From the NCBI RefSeq assembly GCF_011682055.1, contig NZ_JAAQOM010000008.1:124001-188000 (forward strand): a stretch of DNA of 64,000 nt, read 5' to 3'. Of this stretch, positions 22,131 to 30,719 are shown piece after piece. The stretch is from Telluria antibiotica. Lineage in GTDB: Bacteria; Pseudomonadota; Gammaproteobacteria; Burkholderiales; Burkholderiaceae_D. The position numbers and the translations under genes were made by a program. Under the pieces are notes generated by a model. It saw only the letters and a list, made by a program, of their open reading frames with translations, was not told where the DNA came from and did no database searches. Position 1 is the stretch's first letter; each line of letters begins with the position of its first letter.

Positions 22131-24112
22131 CGAACTCGGGACAGCAAATCTCTCAGGATGGGAACGAGGCCGGTGCCTGGACTCTGCGGTCCGTAGCGGT
22201 AAGCGCTGTACCGGCGCAGGAATTCTGTCGCCGCCGCGCTCGGTTCCGGCGCCAGGCCGGCGCCATCGAGGCGGTCTGCGTACGCGGTCGGACCTTCGTC
22301 CGGCGCGCGCGGCAGGCCCAGCTGGCCGAGGCGCTGGCACAGCACCGAGTATAGCGCATCGACCGGGTCGGCTTTTCGCCGCTGCGAGAATTTTTTTACC
22401 AGGAACAACAGCGCACAGAGCATGGCGATCAGCGCCAGGCTTTGCCAATGGGACAATCCTTCCTGCAAGCGGTCGACGAGGCGCTGCTGGCGCTGCGGCG
22501 TGTAATTCAGCACCCACTGGTTCCAGCCATTGTTGACGGCGCCGATCGCGTAGCGGATGCGGCCCAGCAGCGAGCCGGGATCGGGCTGCAGCAGCCCGGC
22601 CAGGCCGTCGAGGCCGAACGGCGCCATCGGCGGCAGCGCGCGCGCCAGGCTGTGCTGTACGCGTCCCGGCGCCACGGCGGCCGTCGGGTCGATCCGCACC
22701 CAGCCGCGGCGCGGCAGCCACACTTCGGCCCAGGCGTGGGCATCCGACTGGCGCACGGTCAGGTAGCCGTCGATGGGATTCAGGTCGCCGCCCTGGTAGC
22801 CCGTCACGACGCGCGCCGGCACGCCGGCCGCACGCATCAGGAACACGAACGCGCCCGCGTAGTGCTCGCAAAAGCCGGCCCGCGTGCCGTACAGGAAATC
22901 GTCGATGGAGTCGGGGCCCGGCAGCAGCGGCGGCCGCAAGGTGTAGACGAAGCCGTCGCGCGCAAACTGGCGCAGTACGGCCGCCACGCGGCGCGCCGGA
23001 TCGGGCTCGGCCGCCAGCGCCTGGCCGGCCGCGCGGGCGCGCGGATCGACGCCGTAGGGCAGGCTCAGCCACTGTCCGTCGACGGTCGCCGTGTCCGGCT
23101 GCAGGCTGTAGTGGACGTAGGACGCGAGGCGGTAGCGCACGCGGTCCGAGACCGGCGCGAGCGCCTGGAATTCTAGCTCGTCCGACAGGGCGACGCCGCG
23201 GCCGGGCAGTTCGGGCAGCGCGCGCGGCATCTCGAGTGCGAACAGCCAGCGCGTGTTCGACGGCTCCAGCGTGACTTCGTAACCGACCGGCTTGCCGCCC
23301 ACGGACAGCGACAGCGGCTGCGCGTGCCGCGCCGGCCTCACGCGCGTCCAGGTGCGGCCGTCGTAGTCGCCCAGCACGGGACCGCGCCAGTACAGCTGCG
23401 GTTGCGGCGGCACCGGACCGTCGAATTTCACGCGGAACGCGACGTCTTCCGACTGCGCCAGGTCCGACATCTGGCCGGGCGCCATGTTGTCGGACAGGCC
23501 GGTCCTGGCCGCGTGCGCATCGTCCGGCATGCCCCACAGCGGGCCTTCGATGCGGGGAAACAGCACGAACGCGGCGCCGGCCAGCGGCAGGGCGAGCGCA
23601 AGCACCTTCGCACCCATCCACAGGCGCGTGCGCAGCGGCGGGACGGCGCCCGTCAGCTGGAACGACAGCTGCGTGGCCAGCAGCGCGACGATGGACGCGA
23701 GCATCAGCATCGCGGTCGGGATCGACTGCGAATAAAAGAAATTCGTCAGCACGAGGAAATAGCAGAGGAACACGACGACGAACAGGTCGCGCCGCGCATG
23801 CATCTCCAGCATCTTGAACGCGACGAGCAGCACGAGCATGGCGACCCCCGCGTCGCGCCCCAGCAGCGTGTGGTACTCGCGCAGCACGCCCGCCATCGCG
23901 GCCGCCGCCAGCGGCACGAGGACGAGGTTCGACGGCAGCCGCCGGCCCAGCAAGGTGACGCCGGCGCGCCAGGACAGCGTCGCGCCACACAGCGCGCTGA
24001 CCCACGCGGGCAGGTGGGCCGCATGCGGCACCAGCACGAGCAGGCTCGCGGCGACGAGCAGGAGCGTGTCCTGCTTGTCGCGCGACAGCGGCGCCGGCAA
24101 CGCGAGCCTCAT
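22127..24112 (-). CDS. tgpA: TgpA-type membrane transglutaminase-like protease
   Basis: 661 aa. Five or six N-terminal transmembrane helices (residues about 12-200, e.g. DTLLLVAASLLVLVPHAAHL), a large periplasmic region, a transglutaminase core, then one C-terminal helix (LALIAMLCALLFLVKKFSQ) and a cytoplasmic tail. The catalytic triad is visible: Cys in TRAGFCEHYAGAFVFLMRAA, His in SDAHAWAEVWL, Asp in RIDPTAAV. The matching P. aeruginosa gene tgpA is essential. Both ends are translationally coupled (ATGA with DUF58 upstream and with mltB downstream). Confidence 0.92.
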   Translation of the reverse strand: MRLALPAPLSRDKQDTLLLVAASLLVLVPHAAHLPAWVSALCGATLSWRAGVTLLGRRLPSNLVLVPLAAAAMAGVLREYHTLLGRDAGVAMLVLLVAFKMLEMHARRDLFVVVFLCYFLVLTNFFYSQSIPTAMLMLASIVALLATQLSFQLTGAVPPLRTRLWMGAKVLALALPLAGAAFVLFPRIEGPLWGMPDDAHAARTGLSDNMAPGQMSDLAQSEDVAFRVKFDGPVPPQPQLYWRGPVLGDYDGRTWTRVRPARHAQPLSLSVGGKPVGYEVTLEPSNTRWLFALEMPRALPELPGRGVALSDELEFQALAPVSDRVRYRLASYVHYSLQPDTATVDGQWLSLPYGVDPRARAAGQALAAEPDPARRVAAVLRQFARDGFVYTLRPPLLPGPDSIDDFLYGTRAGFCEHYAGAFVFLMRAAGVPARVVTGYQGGDLNPIDGYLTVRQSDAHAWAEVWLPRRGWVRIDPTAAVAPGRVQHSLARALPPMAPFGLDGLAGLLQPDPGSLLGRIRYAIGAVNNGWNQWVLNYTPQRQQRLVDRLQEGLSHWQSLALIAMLCALLFLVKKFSQRRKADPVDALYSVLCQRLGQLGLPRAPDEGPTAYADRLDGAGLAPEPSAAATEFLRRYSAYRYGPQSPGTGLVPILRDLLSRVR

Positions 24113-25125
24113 GGCGCGTCCTCCGCGATGCCGTACAGCGCCAGCGCGCGCAGGCACGCGGCTTCGTGCGCCGTGCCGAGGCTCGTGTCGTAGCGGATGC
24201 GGCCGAGGCGGAACGCGTACGGCAGCGCGCGCTGCTCCGCTTCCAGCACCCAGCGGGTCATGCGCGCGAGCCGCAGTTCGACGTCGAGGTGCGGCGGCAG
24301 TGCATCGAAGTCGAGCTCGAGGTCGTCGACGGTGCCGCCCTCGAAATGCTTGGTGACGAGCGGCCCGCCCAGCGCCGGGTCGAGCCGCGCGATCTGGCGC
24401 CAAGCGAGGTGGCGCAGCGCGTCGCCCGGCTGGTAGGCGCGCACGCCCGCGAAATCGTCGCTGCCCGTGCTGCCCGCGCCGTCCGGACTGGGCCGGCCCA
24501 GCATCGGCAACGGCGGGGCGTCCTGTTCGGGGAAGGGGTAGACGAGGGCGCGGCTGTCCGGCTGCCACCAGCTCCACGCGCGGAACAGGCCCAGCGGGAA
24601 TTGCGTGGACAGGCGCACGCGCGGCGCCCGCATCCACCCGCGCGCCCGCGTGGGCGCGCGCAGCACGAGCGCCGTGCTGGCGCCGTCCGCGACGTCGACG
24701 GCCTGGCGCGGTTCGGCGACGTGTTCGAAATCGATCCAGACGGCGTAGCGGGCGAGGCGTGTGGGATTGTCGACGCGCAGCTCGAACGGCGCGTCCTCGC
24801 CCGCGAACACGGCTGGCGCGCGGCCGGGGCTCAACACGAGGCCGGCCAGGTTGCGTGTCGTCTGCACCATGTCGATGACGGCGCAGGCGCCGGCGACGAA
24901 CGTGAGGCCGAAGCCGAGGCCGAGGCTGTAGTTGACGGAGCCGACCAGCAGCACGAGCAGCAGCGCGGCAAAGCCGAGCCCGGCGCGCGTGGGCAGGATG
25001 TACACGCGCCGCTGGCTGAGGAACACGCTGCCCGCGTCGCGCGCCGTCGCGCGCGCACGCCACAGGGCGCGCTTGCGGTCCAGCCATCCGCGCGGTCGCG
25101 TCATCGTGCCGGCTGCGTGTGCCAT
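24109..25125 (-). CDS. DUF58 domain protein
   Basis: 338 aa. Two transmembrane helices near the N-terminus (residues about 50-95: LGFAALLLVLLVGSVNYSLG, LGFGLTFVAGACAVIDMV). A beta-rich region follows, then the DUF58 signature: FAGVRAYQPGDALRHLAWR, with KHFEGGTVDDLELDFDALP after it. DUF58 proteins resemble VWA domains and accompany MoxR ATPases and transglutaminases. The stop overlaps the start of tgpA by ATGA. Confidence 0.9.
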   Translation of the reverse strand: MAHAAGTMTRPRGWLDRKRALWRARATARDAGSVFLSQRRVYILPTRAGLGFAALLLVLLVGSVNYSLGLGFGLTFVAGACAVIDMVQTTRNLAGLVLSPGRAPAVFAGEDAPFELRVDNPTRLARYAVWIDFEHVAEPRQAVDVADGASTALVLRAPTRARGWMRAPRVRLSTQFPLGLFRAWSWWQPDSRALVYPFPEQDAPPLPMLGRPSPDGAGSTGSDDFAGVRAYQPGDALRHLAWRQIARLDPALGGPLVTKHFEGGTVDDLELDFDALPPHLDVELRLARMTRWVLEAEQRALPYAFRLGRIRYDTSLGTAHEAACLRALALYGIAEDAP

Positions 25126-25126
25126 G

Positions 25127-26047
25127 TCATACGGGGACCAATTTCTGCAGTTGGAGGACGAGGTCGCGGCTCGCCATCGCCACGCCCTGCGCCGACCGCA
25201 GGGGCCGCAGGCGGTGCGCGCACACGGGCACGAGCAGCGTCTGCACGTCTTCCGGGATCACGTGGTCGCGGCCTTCCAGCGCGGCCCAGGCGCGCGCGGC
25301 CTGCAGCAGCGCCAGCACGGCGCGCGGCGACAGCCCTTCCGCGAACAGCTTGCCCGAACGCGACGCCTGCGCCAGCGCCTGGAGGTAGTCGACGAGCGCG
25401 GCGGACGCGTGGATCGCGCGCAGCGAGCGCTGGGCATCCACGAGTTCTTCCGGCCGCATCACGGGTTCGATCGTCTTCAGCATGGCGCGCCGGTCTTCGC
25501 CCATCAGCAGGGCGCGCTCGGCGGCGGGGTCCGGATAGCCCAGCGACAGGCACATCAGGAAGCGGTCCAGCTGCGATTCCGGCAGGGGGAACGTGCCGAC
25601 CTGGTGCGCCGGGTTCTGCGTCGCGATGACGAAGAACGGCTCCGGCAGCGCACGGGTGACGCCGTCCGCCGTGACCTGGCGTTCTTCCATCGCTTCCAGC
25701 AGGCCGGATTGCGTCTTCGGGGTCGCGCGGTTGATCTCGTCGGCGAGCAGCACCTGGGTGAAGATCGGCCCCGGGTGGAACACGAAGCCGTTCTTTTCGC
25801 GCTCGTACACGGAGATGCCTGCGACGTCGGCCGGCAGCAGGTCGCTCGTGAACTGGACACGGTTGAACTTCAGGCCCAGCGACAGTGCCAGCGCGTGCGC
25901 CAAAGTCGTCTTGCCGACGCCGGGGACGTCGTCGATGAGCAGGTGACCACCGGCCAGCAGGCAGGCGACGGCGAGGCGGACCTGCTGGTCCTTGCCGACC
26001 ACGATCTGGCTGACCTGGCGCGCGGCGGCATGCAATTTGTTGAACAT
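25127..26047 (-). CDS. MoxR-family AAA+ ATPase
   Basis: 306-aa chaperone-like AAA+ ATPase. Walker A is LLAGGHLLIDDVPGVGKTTL, near residue 40. Walker B is LLADEINRATPKTQSGLLEA with sensor region FVIATQNPAHQVGTFPLPES. The C-terminal lid carries GLSPRAVLALLQAARAWAAL. It heads the minus-strand operon moxR-DUF58-tgpA-mltB. MoxR/DUF58 pairs are thought to assemble or activate partner complexes. Here the partners are envelope peptidase and murein enzymes. Its promoter lies in the 158 bp shared with the divergent deacetylase gene. Confidence 0.93.
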   Translation of the reverse strand: MFNKLHAAARQVSQIVVGKDQQVRLAVACLLAGGHLLIDDVPGVGKTTLAHALALSLGLKFNRVQFTSDLLPADVAGISVYEREKNGFVFHPGPIFTQVLLADEINRATPKTQSGLLEAMEERQVTADGVTRALPEPFFVIATQNPAHQVGTFPLPESQLDRFLMCLSLGYPDPAAERALLMGEDRRAMLKTIEPVMRPEELVDAQRSLRAIHASAALVDYLQALAQASRSGKLFAEGLSPRAVLALLQAARAWAALEGRDHVIPEDVQTLLVPVCAHRLRPLRSAQGVAMASRDLVLQLQKLVPV

Positions 26048-26205
26048 GGATGGCTTCCGGTGGTCGTTCGGGCGGCAGGGCGGGCAGGCGTGGTAGATTA
26101 GCGCTGTTAGCCATCCGTATGCCTGCGTCGCCTGCCTTTCCCATCGATTCTATGCGAGAACGGGCGGGCACGTGTCACGGATGAGCGCCACGCGCAACCA
26201 CGACC

Positions 26206-27138
26206 ATGAGCACAGCCATTTACAGCCACCCGGACTGCTCCCTGCACGAGATGGGCAGCTGGCATCCCGAATGCCCCGAGCGCCTGCGCGCCATCGAGGA
26301 CCAGTTGATCCTCGCGCGCCTGGACGGTCTCGTCGAGCGCGCCAGCGCGCCTCTCGCAGACGAGGCCGACATTCTGCGCAACCACACGCAGGAAGCGCTC
26401 GACCGCGTGCGCGCCAACCTGCCGACAGTGCCGGGCGAACGGTATCCGCTCGACGGCGACACCTTGCTGTGCAAGGACAGCTACCGCGCCGCCCTGCGCG
26501 CCGCGGGCGCCGCCGTCGCCGCGACGGATGCCGTCGTCGCGGGCACGATCAATAACGCGTTCTGCGCCGTGCGCCCGCCCGGTCACCATGCGCGGCCATC
26601 GGAGGCGATGGGCTTCTGCCTGTTCAACAACGTCGCCATCGCCGCCCGCCGCGCGCTCGACGTGCACGGGCTCGAACGGGTCGCCATCATCGACTTCGAC
26701 GTCCACCACGGCAACGGCACGGCCGAGTCGTTCAAGGACGACCCGCGCGTGCTGATGGCCAGCTTCTTCCAGCACCCGTTCTATCCGTACACGGCGCCGG
26801 AGCCCATCACGGCCACCAGCGTCAACGTGCCCGTGCCCGCGTACAGCGGCGGCGACGTCGTGCGCAAGATCGTCGCCGAGCAATGGCTGCCGGCGCTGCA
26901 TGCCTTCCGTCCGCAGATGATCTTCATCTCGGCCGGCTTCGACGCCCACAAGGAAGACGACATGGGGAACATGGCGCTCGTCGAGGCGGATTATGCGTGG
27001 ATCACGCACCGGGTCGCCGACGTCGCGCGCCTGTACGCGGGCGGGCGCATCGTCAGCTGCCTCGAGGGTGGCTATGCGCTGTCGGCGCTGGGCCGCAGCG
27101 TCGTCGCGCACGTCAAGGCGCTCGCCGACCTCGACTAG
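26206..27138 (+). CDS. Histone deacetylase / acetylpolyamine amidohydrolase family protein
   Basis: 310-aa zinc amidohydrolase of class II HDAC type. Motifs in order: HPECPERLRAIEDQL; CAVRPPGHHARPSEAMGFCL (tandem His); VAIIDFDVHHGNGTAESFKD (zinc Asp and His); IFISAGFDAHKEDDMGNMAL (zinc Asp); and SCLEGGYALSALGRSV (Gly-Gly-Tyr, the transition-state Tyr). Bacterial homologues deacetylate polyamines or other small amides; the substrate is not readable from sequence. It is divergent from moxR and followed by the secreted hydrolase genes, with no visible terminator. Confidence 0.9.
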   Translation: MSTAIYSHPDCSLHEMGSWHPECPERLRAIEDQLILARLDGLVERASAPLADEADILRNHTQEALDRVRANLPTVPGERYPLDGDTLLCKDSYRAALRAAGAAVAATDAVVAGTINNAFCAVRPPGHHARPSEAMGFCLFNNVAIAARRALDVHGLERVAIIDFDVHHGNGTAESFKDDPRVLMASFFQHPFYPYTAPEPITATSVNVPVPAYSGGDVVRKIVAEQWLPALHAFRPQMIFISAGFDAHKEDDMGNMALVEADYAWITHRVADVARLYAGGRIVSCLEGGYALSALGRSVVAHVKALADLD

Positions 27139-27200
27139 CACAGCGCGCACGGCCGAGTTGTTTTGTCGTCCGGGCGGCACCGTTCCGGCCCGCTCGACAA

Positions 27201-27229
27201 TTGACACCTCCATCCCGCCGCCATACATT
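27201..27229 (+). promoter_or_regulatory. Sigma-70 promoter of secreted hydrolase copy A
   Basis: TTGACA (27201-27206), 17-bp spacer, TACATT (27224-27229), followed by GGATCGGCTGCAG. The same boxes, spacing and downstream words stand before copy B (28378-28406) although the spacers differ. This conservation supports a real promoter. It leaves a leader of about 100 nt before the ATG. Confidence 0.75.
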
Positions 27230-27336
27230 GGATCGGCTGCAGGTCCATGCCTGCCATCCTGCCCGCAAGCACGGAAAGCAGCGGCAACATCGAACCAGAC
27301 GACGTTTGCAACGATACGGCGGAGACGGAGGGAGAG

Positions 27337-28212
27337 ATGAAACTGATGCGCTGGCTGATAGCGCTGTGCCTGCTCGCGATCACGGGACTGGCATCGGCGA
27401 CGAACTACACGCTGTGGATCAACGGCCGCAACGGCGGCGGCACGATCGGCAACTACGACAGCTTCACGTACTGGGGCCCCGCATCGACGGCGGCCGGTGT
27501 CAACAAGAAGGCCGTCAACTGGGACGGCTACAACAGCATTGCCTCGCAGAACTACCGCATCCGTTACGCCCTCGACTGCTTCTGTACCGGCAATAACTGG
27601 TGCTATATCGCGACACACAGCGCGGGCGACCTGATGCTGGGCTACGTGCTGGCCAACTACGGCGGCTCGGCGCGCATGAAGAAGAACGCGGCGCCGAATT
27701 CGTCGGGCATATGCGGCAACAGCGACGGCACGTCGCAGACCGGGTGGAACATCAAGTGGGTGCGCGCCGCGGCCGGCGCGGCCGGCGGCTCGGAACTCGC
27801 CGACTACGGCTCGTGGGCCGTGTCCGACCCGCTCACGCAGGACCTCAAGACGACGACGGCGCGCGCCATGTACAACCACAACGTCACGCGCGGCATCTGG
27901 TTCTACATGTACGCGGGCGCCCGCGGCGCGGCCTATTCCGCCATCCTGCCCGGCCAGGACGACGAGGTCGTCGCCTACCACAGCTCGGGCGGCGTGTCGG
28001 GCAGTTCCGGTGGGGCCTACTGCAACCCGAGCGACTGGTTCTGCAACGACCTGACGCTCGGCACCAGCAACAACCAGGGAGGCAGTGCCAAGTGGAGTTA
28101 CCACTCGGTGTCGTTCCGCGACGACGGCGAGTCCTACAACCACTACACGAACGGTAATTGGGAGGGCATCGTGTCCGTCGTGCGCGGCGCGATGGTGAAC
28201 AGTGCCTACTAG
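27337..28212 (+). CDS. Secreted alpha/beta-hydrolase-like protein, copy A
   Basis: 291 aa. Start chosen at the ATG after GGAGGGAGAG, giving signal peptide MKLMRWLIALCLLAITGLAS ending ASA-T. No family name is certain. The order of motifs suggests a secreted lipase/esterase fold: a nucleophile-elbow-like CYIATHSAGDLMLGY (Ser95), an acid loop PGQDDEVVAYHSSGG (Asp208 or Asp209, recalling lipase Asp loops), and late histidines WSYHSVSF (His256) and SYNHYTNG (His269). Six Cys in the mature part (CFC, WC, GIC, YCNPSDWFC) suggest three disulfides. It is Gly/Asn/Ser/Tyr rich, as exported proteins are. Copy B is the same length, with 29 substitutions by eye, about 90% identity. Confidence 0.8.
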   Translation: MKLMRWLIALCLLAITGLASATNYTLWINGRNGGGTIGNYDSFTYWGPASTAAGVNKKAVNWDGYNSIASQNYRIRYALDCFCTGNNWCYIATHSAGDLMLGYVLANYGGSARMKKNAAPNSSGICGNSDGTSQTGWNIKWVRAAAGAAGGSELADYGSWAVSDPLTQDLKTTTARAMYNHNVTRGIWFYMYAGARGAAYSAILPGQDDEVVAYHSSGGVSGSSGGAYCNPSDWFCNDLTLGTSNNQGGSAKWSYHSVSFRDDGESYNHYTNGNWEGIVSVVRGAMVNSAY

Positions 28213-28230
28213 CTGTCCGCGTATGCGCAT

Positions 28231-28296
28231 GGTGGGCACGGGGTGCCCACCCTACGGCAGCGGCTTATACGTAGGGTGGGCTCTCCGAGCCCACCA
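28231..28296. repeat. GTAGGGTGGGC-family palindromic repeat, copy 4
   Basis: Two inverted units: GGTGGGCACGGGGTGCCCAC ending CCCTAC at 28255, and GTAGGGTGGG from 28271 continuing CTCTCCGAGCCCACC. The order is inside-out compared with copy 1 (CCCTAC...GTAGGG in the middle). It lies between the two hydrolase copies. Confidence 0.85.
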
Positions 28297-28341
28297 TCTG
28301 TGTTCCGCTGCGACGCGTGCCTCCACTGTCGCGTCGCACCG

Positions 28342-28406
28342 TTGCGGCAGGAGCCACCCGCTTGGCTCCTGCCGCAATTGACACTCCGTTCTCGCGGTCC
28401 TACATT
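28342..28406 (+). promoter_or_regulatory. Perfect 15-bp inverted repeat abutting the promoter of hydrolase copy B
   Basis: TTGCGGCAGGAGCCA (28342-28356) and its exact inverse (28363-28377) with a 6-nt loop. The next base begins the -35 TTGACA (28378-28383), then a 17-bp spacer and TACATT (28401-28406). Copy A has the promoter but lacks this inverted repeat. It could be an operator, or a hairpin ending readthrough from copy A; no T-run follows. Confidence 0.65.
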
Positions 28407-28491
28407 GGATCGGCTGCAGAGCCACGGCCACAAGCCCGGCCCGCAGCCGCAACATCGAACCGCACGACGACATAACGACAACGGAGGAGAG

Positions 28492-29367
28492 ATGAAACTG
28501 ATGCGCTGGCTGATGGCGCTGTGCCTGCTCGGGATCACGGGCATGGCATCGGCGACGAACTACACGCTGTGGATCAACGGCCGCACGGGCGGCGGCACGA
28601 TCGGCGACTACAACAGCTTCACGTACTGGGGCCCCGCATCCACGGCGGCCGGTGTCAACAAGAAGGCCGTCAACTGGGACGGCTACAACAGCATCGCCTC
28701 GCAGAGCTACCACATCCGCGACGCCCTCGACTGCTTCTGCACGGGCAGCAACTGGTGCTATATCGCGACGCACAGCGCGGGCGACCTGATGCTGGGCTAC
28801 ACGCTCGCCAACTACGGCGGCTCGGCGCGCCAGAAGAAGAACGCGGCGCCGAATGCGTCGGGCGTGTGCGGCAACAGCGACGGCACGTCGCAGACCGGCT
28901 GGAACATCAAGTGGGTGCGCGCCGCATCCGGCGCGGGCGGCGGTTCCGAACTGGCCGACTACGGCTCGTGGGCCGTCTCCGACCCGCTGACGCAGGACCT
29001 CAAGACGACGACGGCGCGCGCCATGTACAACCATAACGACACGCGCGGCATCTGGTTCTACATGTACGCGGGCGCGAAGGGCACGGCGTATTCCGGCATC
29101 CTGCCCGGGCAGGATGACGAGGCCGTCGCCTACCACAGCTCGGGCGGCGTTTCCGGCAGTTCCGGCGGCTCGTACTGCAATCCCAGCGACTGGTTCTGCA
29201 ACGACCTCACGCTCGGCACTGCGGCCAACGAAGGTGGCAGCCTGAAGTGGAGCTATCACTCCGTCTCGTTCCGCGACGATAACGAGTCGTACAACCACTA
29301 CACGAACGGCAACTGGGAAGGCATCGTGTCCGTCGTGCGCAACGCAATGGTGAACAGTGCCCTCTAG
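28492..29367 (+). CDS. Secreted alpha/beta-hydrolase-like protein, copy B
   Basis: 291 aa, paralogue of copy A in tandem. ATG at 28492 after GGAGGAGAG. Signal peptide as in copy A. The presumed nucleophile motif ATHSAGDLMLGY, the acid loop PGQDDEAVAYHSSGG, both late histidines and all six mature Cys are retained. Substitutions fall mainly at surface-type positions (N/T, N/D, R/H, M/Q, A/L) and two adjacent-to-acid changes (V/A). The stop lies inside the start of the next gene (11-bp overlap), so copy B, not copy A, is translationally coupled to the membrane-anchored protein. The pair is probably a tandem duplication that included the promoter. Confidence 0.8.
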   Translation: MKLMRWLMALCLLGITGMASATNYTLWINGRTGGGTIGDYNSFTYWGPASTAAGVNKKAVNWDGYNSIASQSYHIRDALDCFCTGSNWCYIATHSAGDLMLGYTLANYGGSARQKKNAAPNASGVCGNSDGTSQTGWNIKWVRAASGAGGGSELADYGSWAVSDPLTQDLKTTTARAMYNHNDTRGIWFYMYAGAKGTAYSGILPGQDDEAVAYHSSGGVSGSSGGSYCNPSDWFCNDLTLGTAANEGGSLKWSYHSVSFRDDNESYNHYTNGNWEGIVSVVRNAMVNSAL

Positions 29368-30640
29368 CGGTCCGCCCGACCGGCCGCGTCCGCCGCGGCC
29401 GTCCCGCCCGCCGCGGCCGTGGCTGCGCGGGCTGGCGCTGGGCGCGGGGGCCGTCGCCGTCGTGGCGCTGCTCGCCTGGAGCGCCATGCAGGGAGACGCG
29501 CCCGCGCCCGTGGTGGCGACCGCGCGGTCCACCGCGCCGGGCGCGCCGCACTTCTTTGGGCCCGTGCCGACCGGCGGCCCGCCGCCGCCGGGCGACCGCG
29601 CGGCCCAGCGCCGGCTGCTCGTCGAGAACGTGCAGCTGACCGACCACACCTATTGCAGCTACCGTACGGCGAGCCAGTACCCGGTCGGGTCGCGCCCGAT
29701 GACGGAGAACCCGGACCAGAACCGCCCGAACGACCCGGTCACGTCGACGAACGCGATGCGCGCGGAGGGTGGAGGCACCGATGGCCGCATCCAGCTGCAG
29801 ACGTCGCAATCGCGCGTCTACATGGCGTCGGGCGAATCGGTGGCGTTCTCGCTGCGCGCCGTCGACGCCGACGGCAACACGCTGCCCCTCGTGATCACGC
29901 GGGCCCTTGCGGAAGGCATCACGTACCGCGGCGCGCGCACGACGCCGCAGGTGTCCGTCCCGTTCGTCGACGACGGCACGGGCGCCGACCCCGTCCCGAA
30001 TGATGGCGCCTTCGCCGGCGTGCTCGCACCCGCGCAGACGGGCCTCGCGTCGTTCAACGGCACCATCCGCACCGAAGTGCGCTACAACGCGGGCGGCAAG
30101 AATGGCGTCGTGCAGTTCGACGTCATCTACACGCCGGAGCTGCCGGGCACGTGGGCGGGGCCGCCGCGCGAAGCCGTCGAGGAAGGCTCGCTCGTGTTCC
30201 ACCTGCCGCTCGACGTGCGCATCCCGGGCCGCTACATCGTCAACGGCCGCGTCGACGATGCGCGCGGCCGTCCGGTCGCGCTGCTGACCTTCAACGACGT
30301 GCTGGGTCCGGGCCCGAACGACGTCAGGCTGGCGATGTTCGGCAAGCTGCTGCGCGACGAGGCGCCCGTGGCACCCCTGACGTTGCGCGACGTCGACGGC
30401 TACCTGCTGAAGGAAAATACGGATCCCGACCGTGCGCTGCTGCCGCGCCTGCAGGGCAAGGTGCTCACGGCCGCGGCGCACCCGTCGAAAGGCTATTCCG
30501 ACGCCGAATGGGAGAGCGAGGAACGGTCGCGCTACCTGACGGAATACGGCAAGGACGTGCGCGAAGCACGGGCCCGCCTGGCCGCGTTCGACCCGGCCGC
30601 GCCGCCACCACCCAGCGAGTGCATCCCCGCGACACGTTGA
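29357..30640 (+). CDS. Membrane-anchored beta-sandwich protein, choice-of-anchor-X-like, coupled to hydrolase B
   Basis: 427 aa from a GTG at 29357 overlapping the end of hydrolase B. The N-terminus is a Pro/Arg-rich cytoplasmic stretch (SGPPDRPRPPRPSRPPRPW), then one transmembrane helix (LGAGAVAVVALLAWSAMQ), a Pro-rich periplasmic stalk, and a beta-rich domain at about residues 150-340. That domain has VSVPFVDDGTGADPVPNDGA, FAGVLAPAQTGLASFNGTIR and GRYIVNGRVDDARGRPVALL, which recalls the choice-of-anchor-X domain (family call by eye, moderate). The topology resembles lipase foldases (helix plus Pro-rich stalk), but the fold differs. Tight coupling suggests chaperone, anchor or inhibitor function for hydrolase B. 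Confidence 0.72.
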   Translation: MPSSGPPDRPRPPRPSRPPRPWLRGLALGAGAVAVVALLAWSAMQGDAPAPVVATARSTAPGAPHFFGPVPTGGPPPPGDRAAQRRLLVENVQLTDHTYCSYRTASQYPVGSRPMTENPDQNRPNDPVTSTNAMRAEGGGTDGRIQLQTSQSRVYMASGESVAFSLRAVDADGNTLPLVITRALAEGITYRGARTTPQVSVPFVDDGTGADPVPNDGAFAGVLAPAQTGLASFNGTIRTEVRYNAGGKNGVVQFDVIYTPELPGTWAGPPREAVEEGSLVFHLPLDVRIPGRYIVNGRVDDARGRPVALLTFNDVLGPGPNDVRLAMFGKLLRDEAPVAPLTLRDVDGYLLKENTDPDRALLPRLQGKVLTAAAHPSKGYSDAEWESEERSRYLTEYGKDVREARARLAAFDPAAPPPPSECIPATR

Positions 30641-30719
30641 GCCCTCGTTCCCGCAGCGTCCGTCAATACGCCTGAACTAGCGTAAAATAGAGGGTTGCAC
30701 GCAGATTTGAAGGTTTAGC

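Noticed and set aside
29357..30640. Lipase-specific foldase (Lif) identity for the partner of hydrolase B
   Set aside because: The helix and Pro-rich stalk fit, but the periplasmic part looks beta-rich and the foldase motif RxxFDY is not seen.
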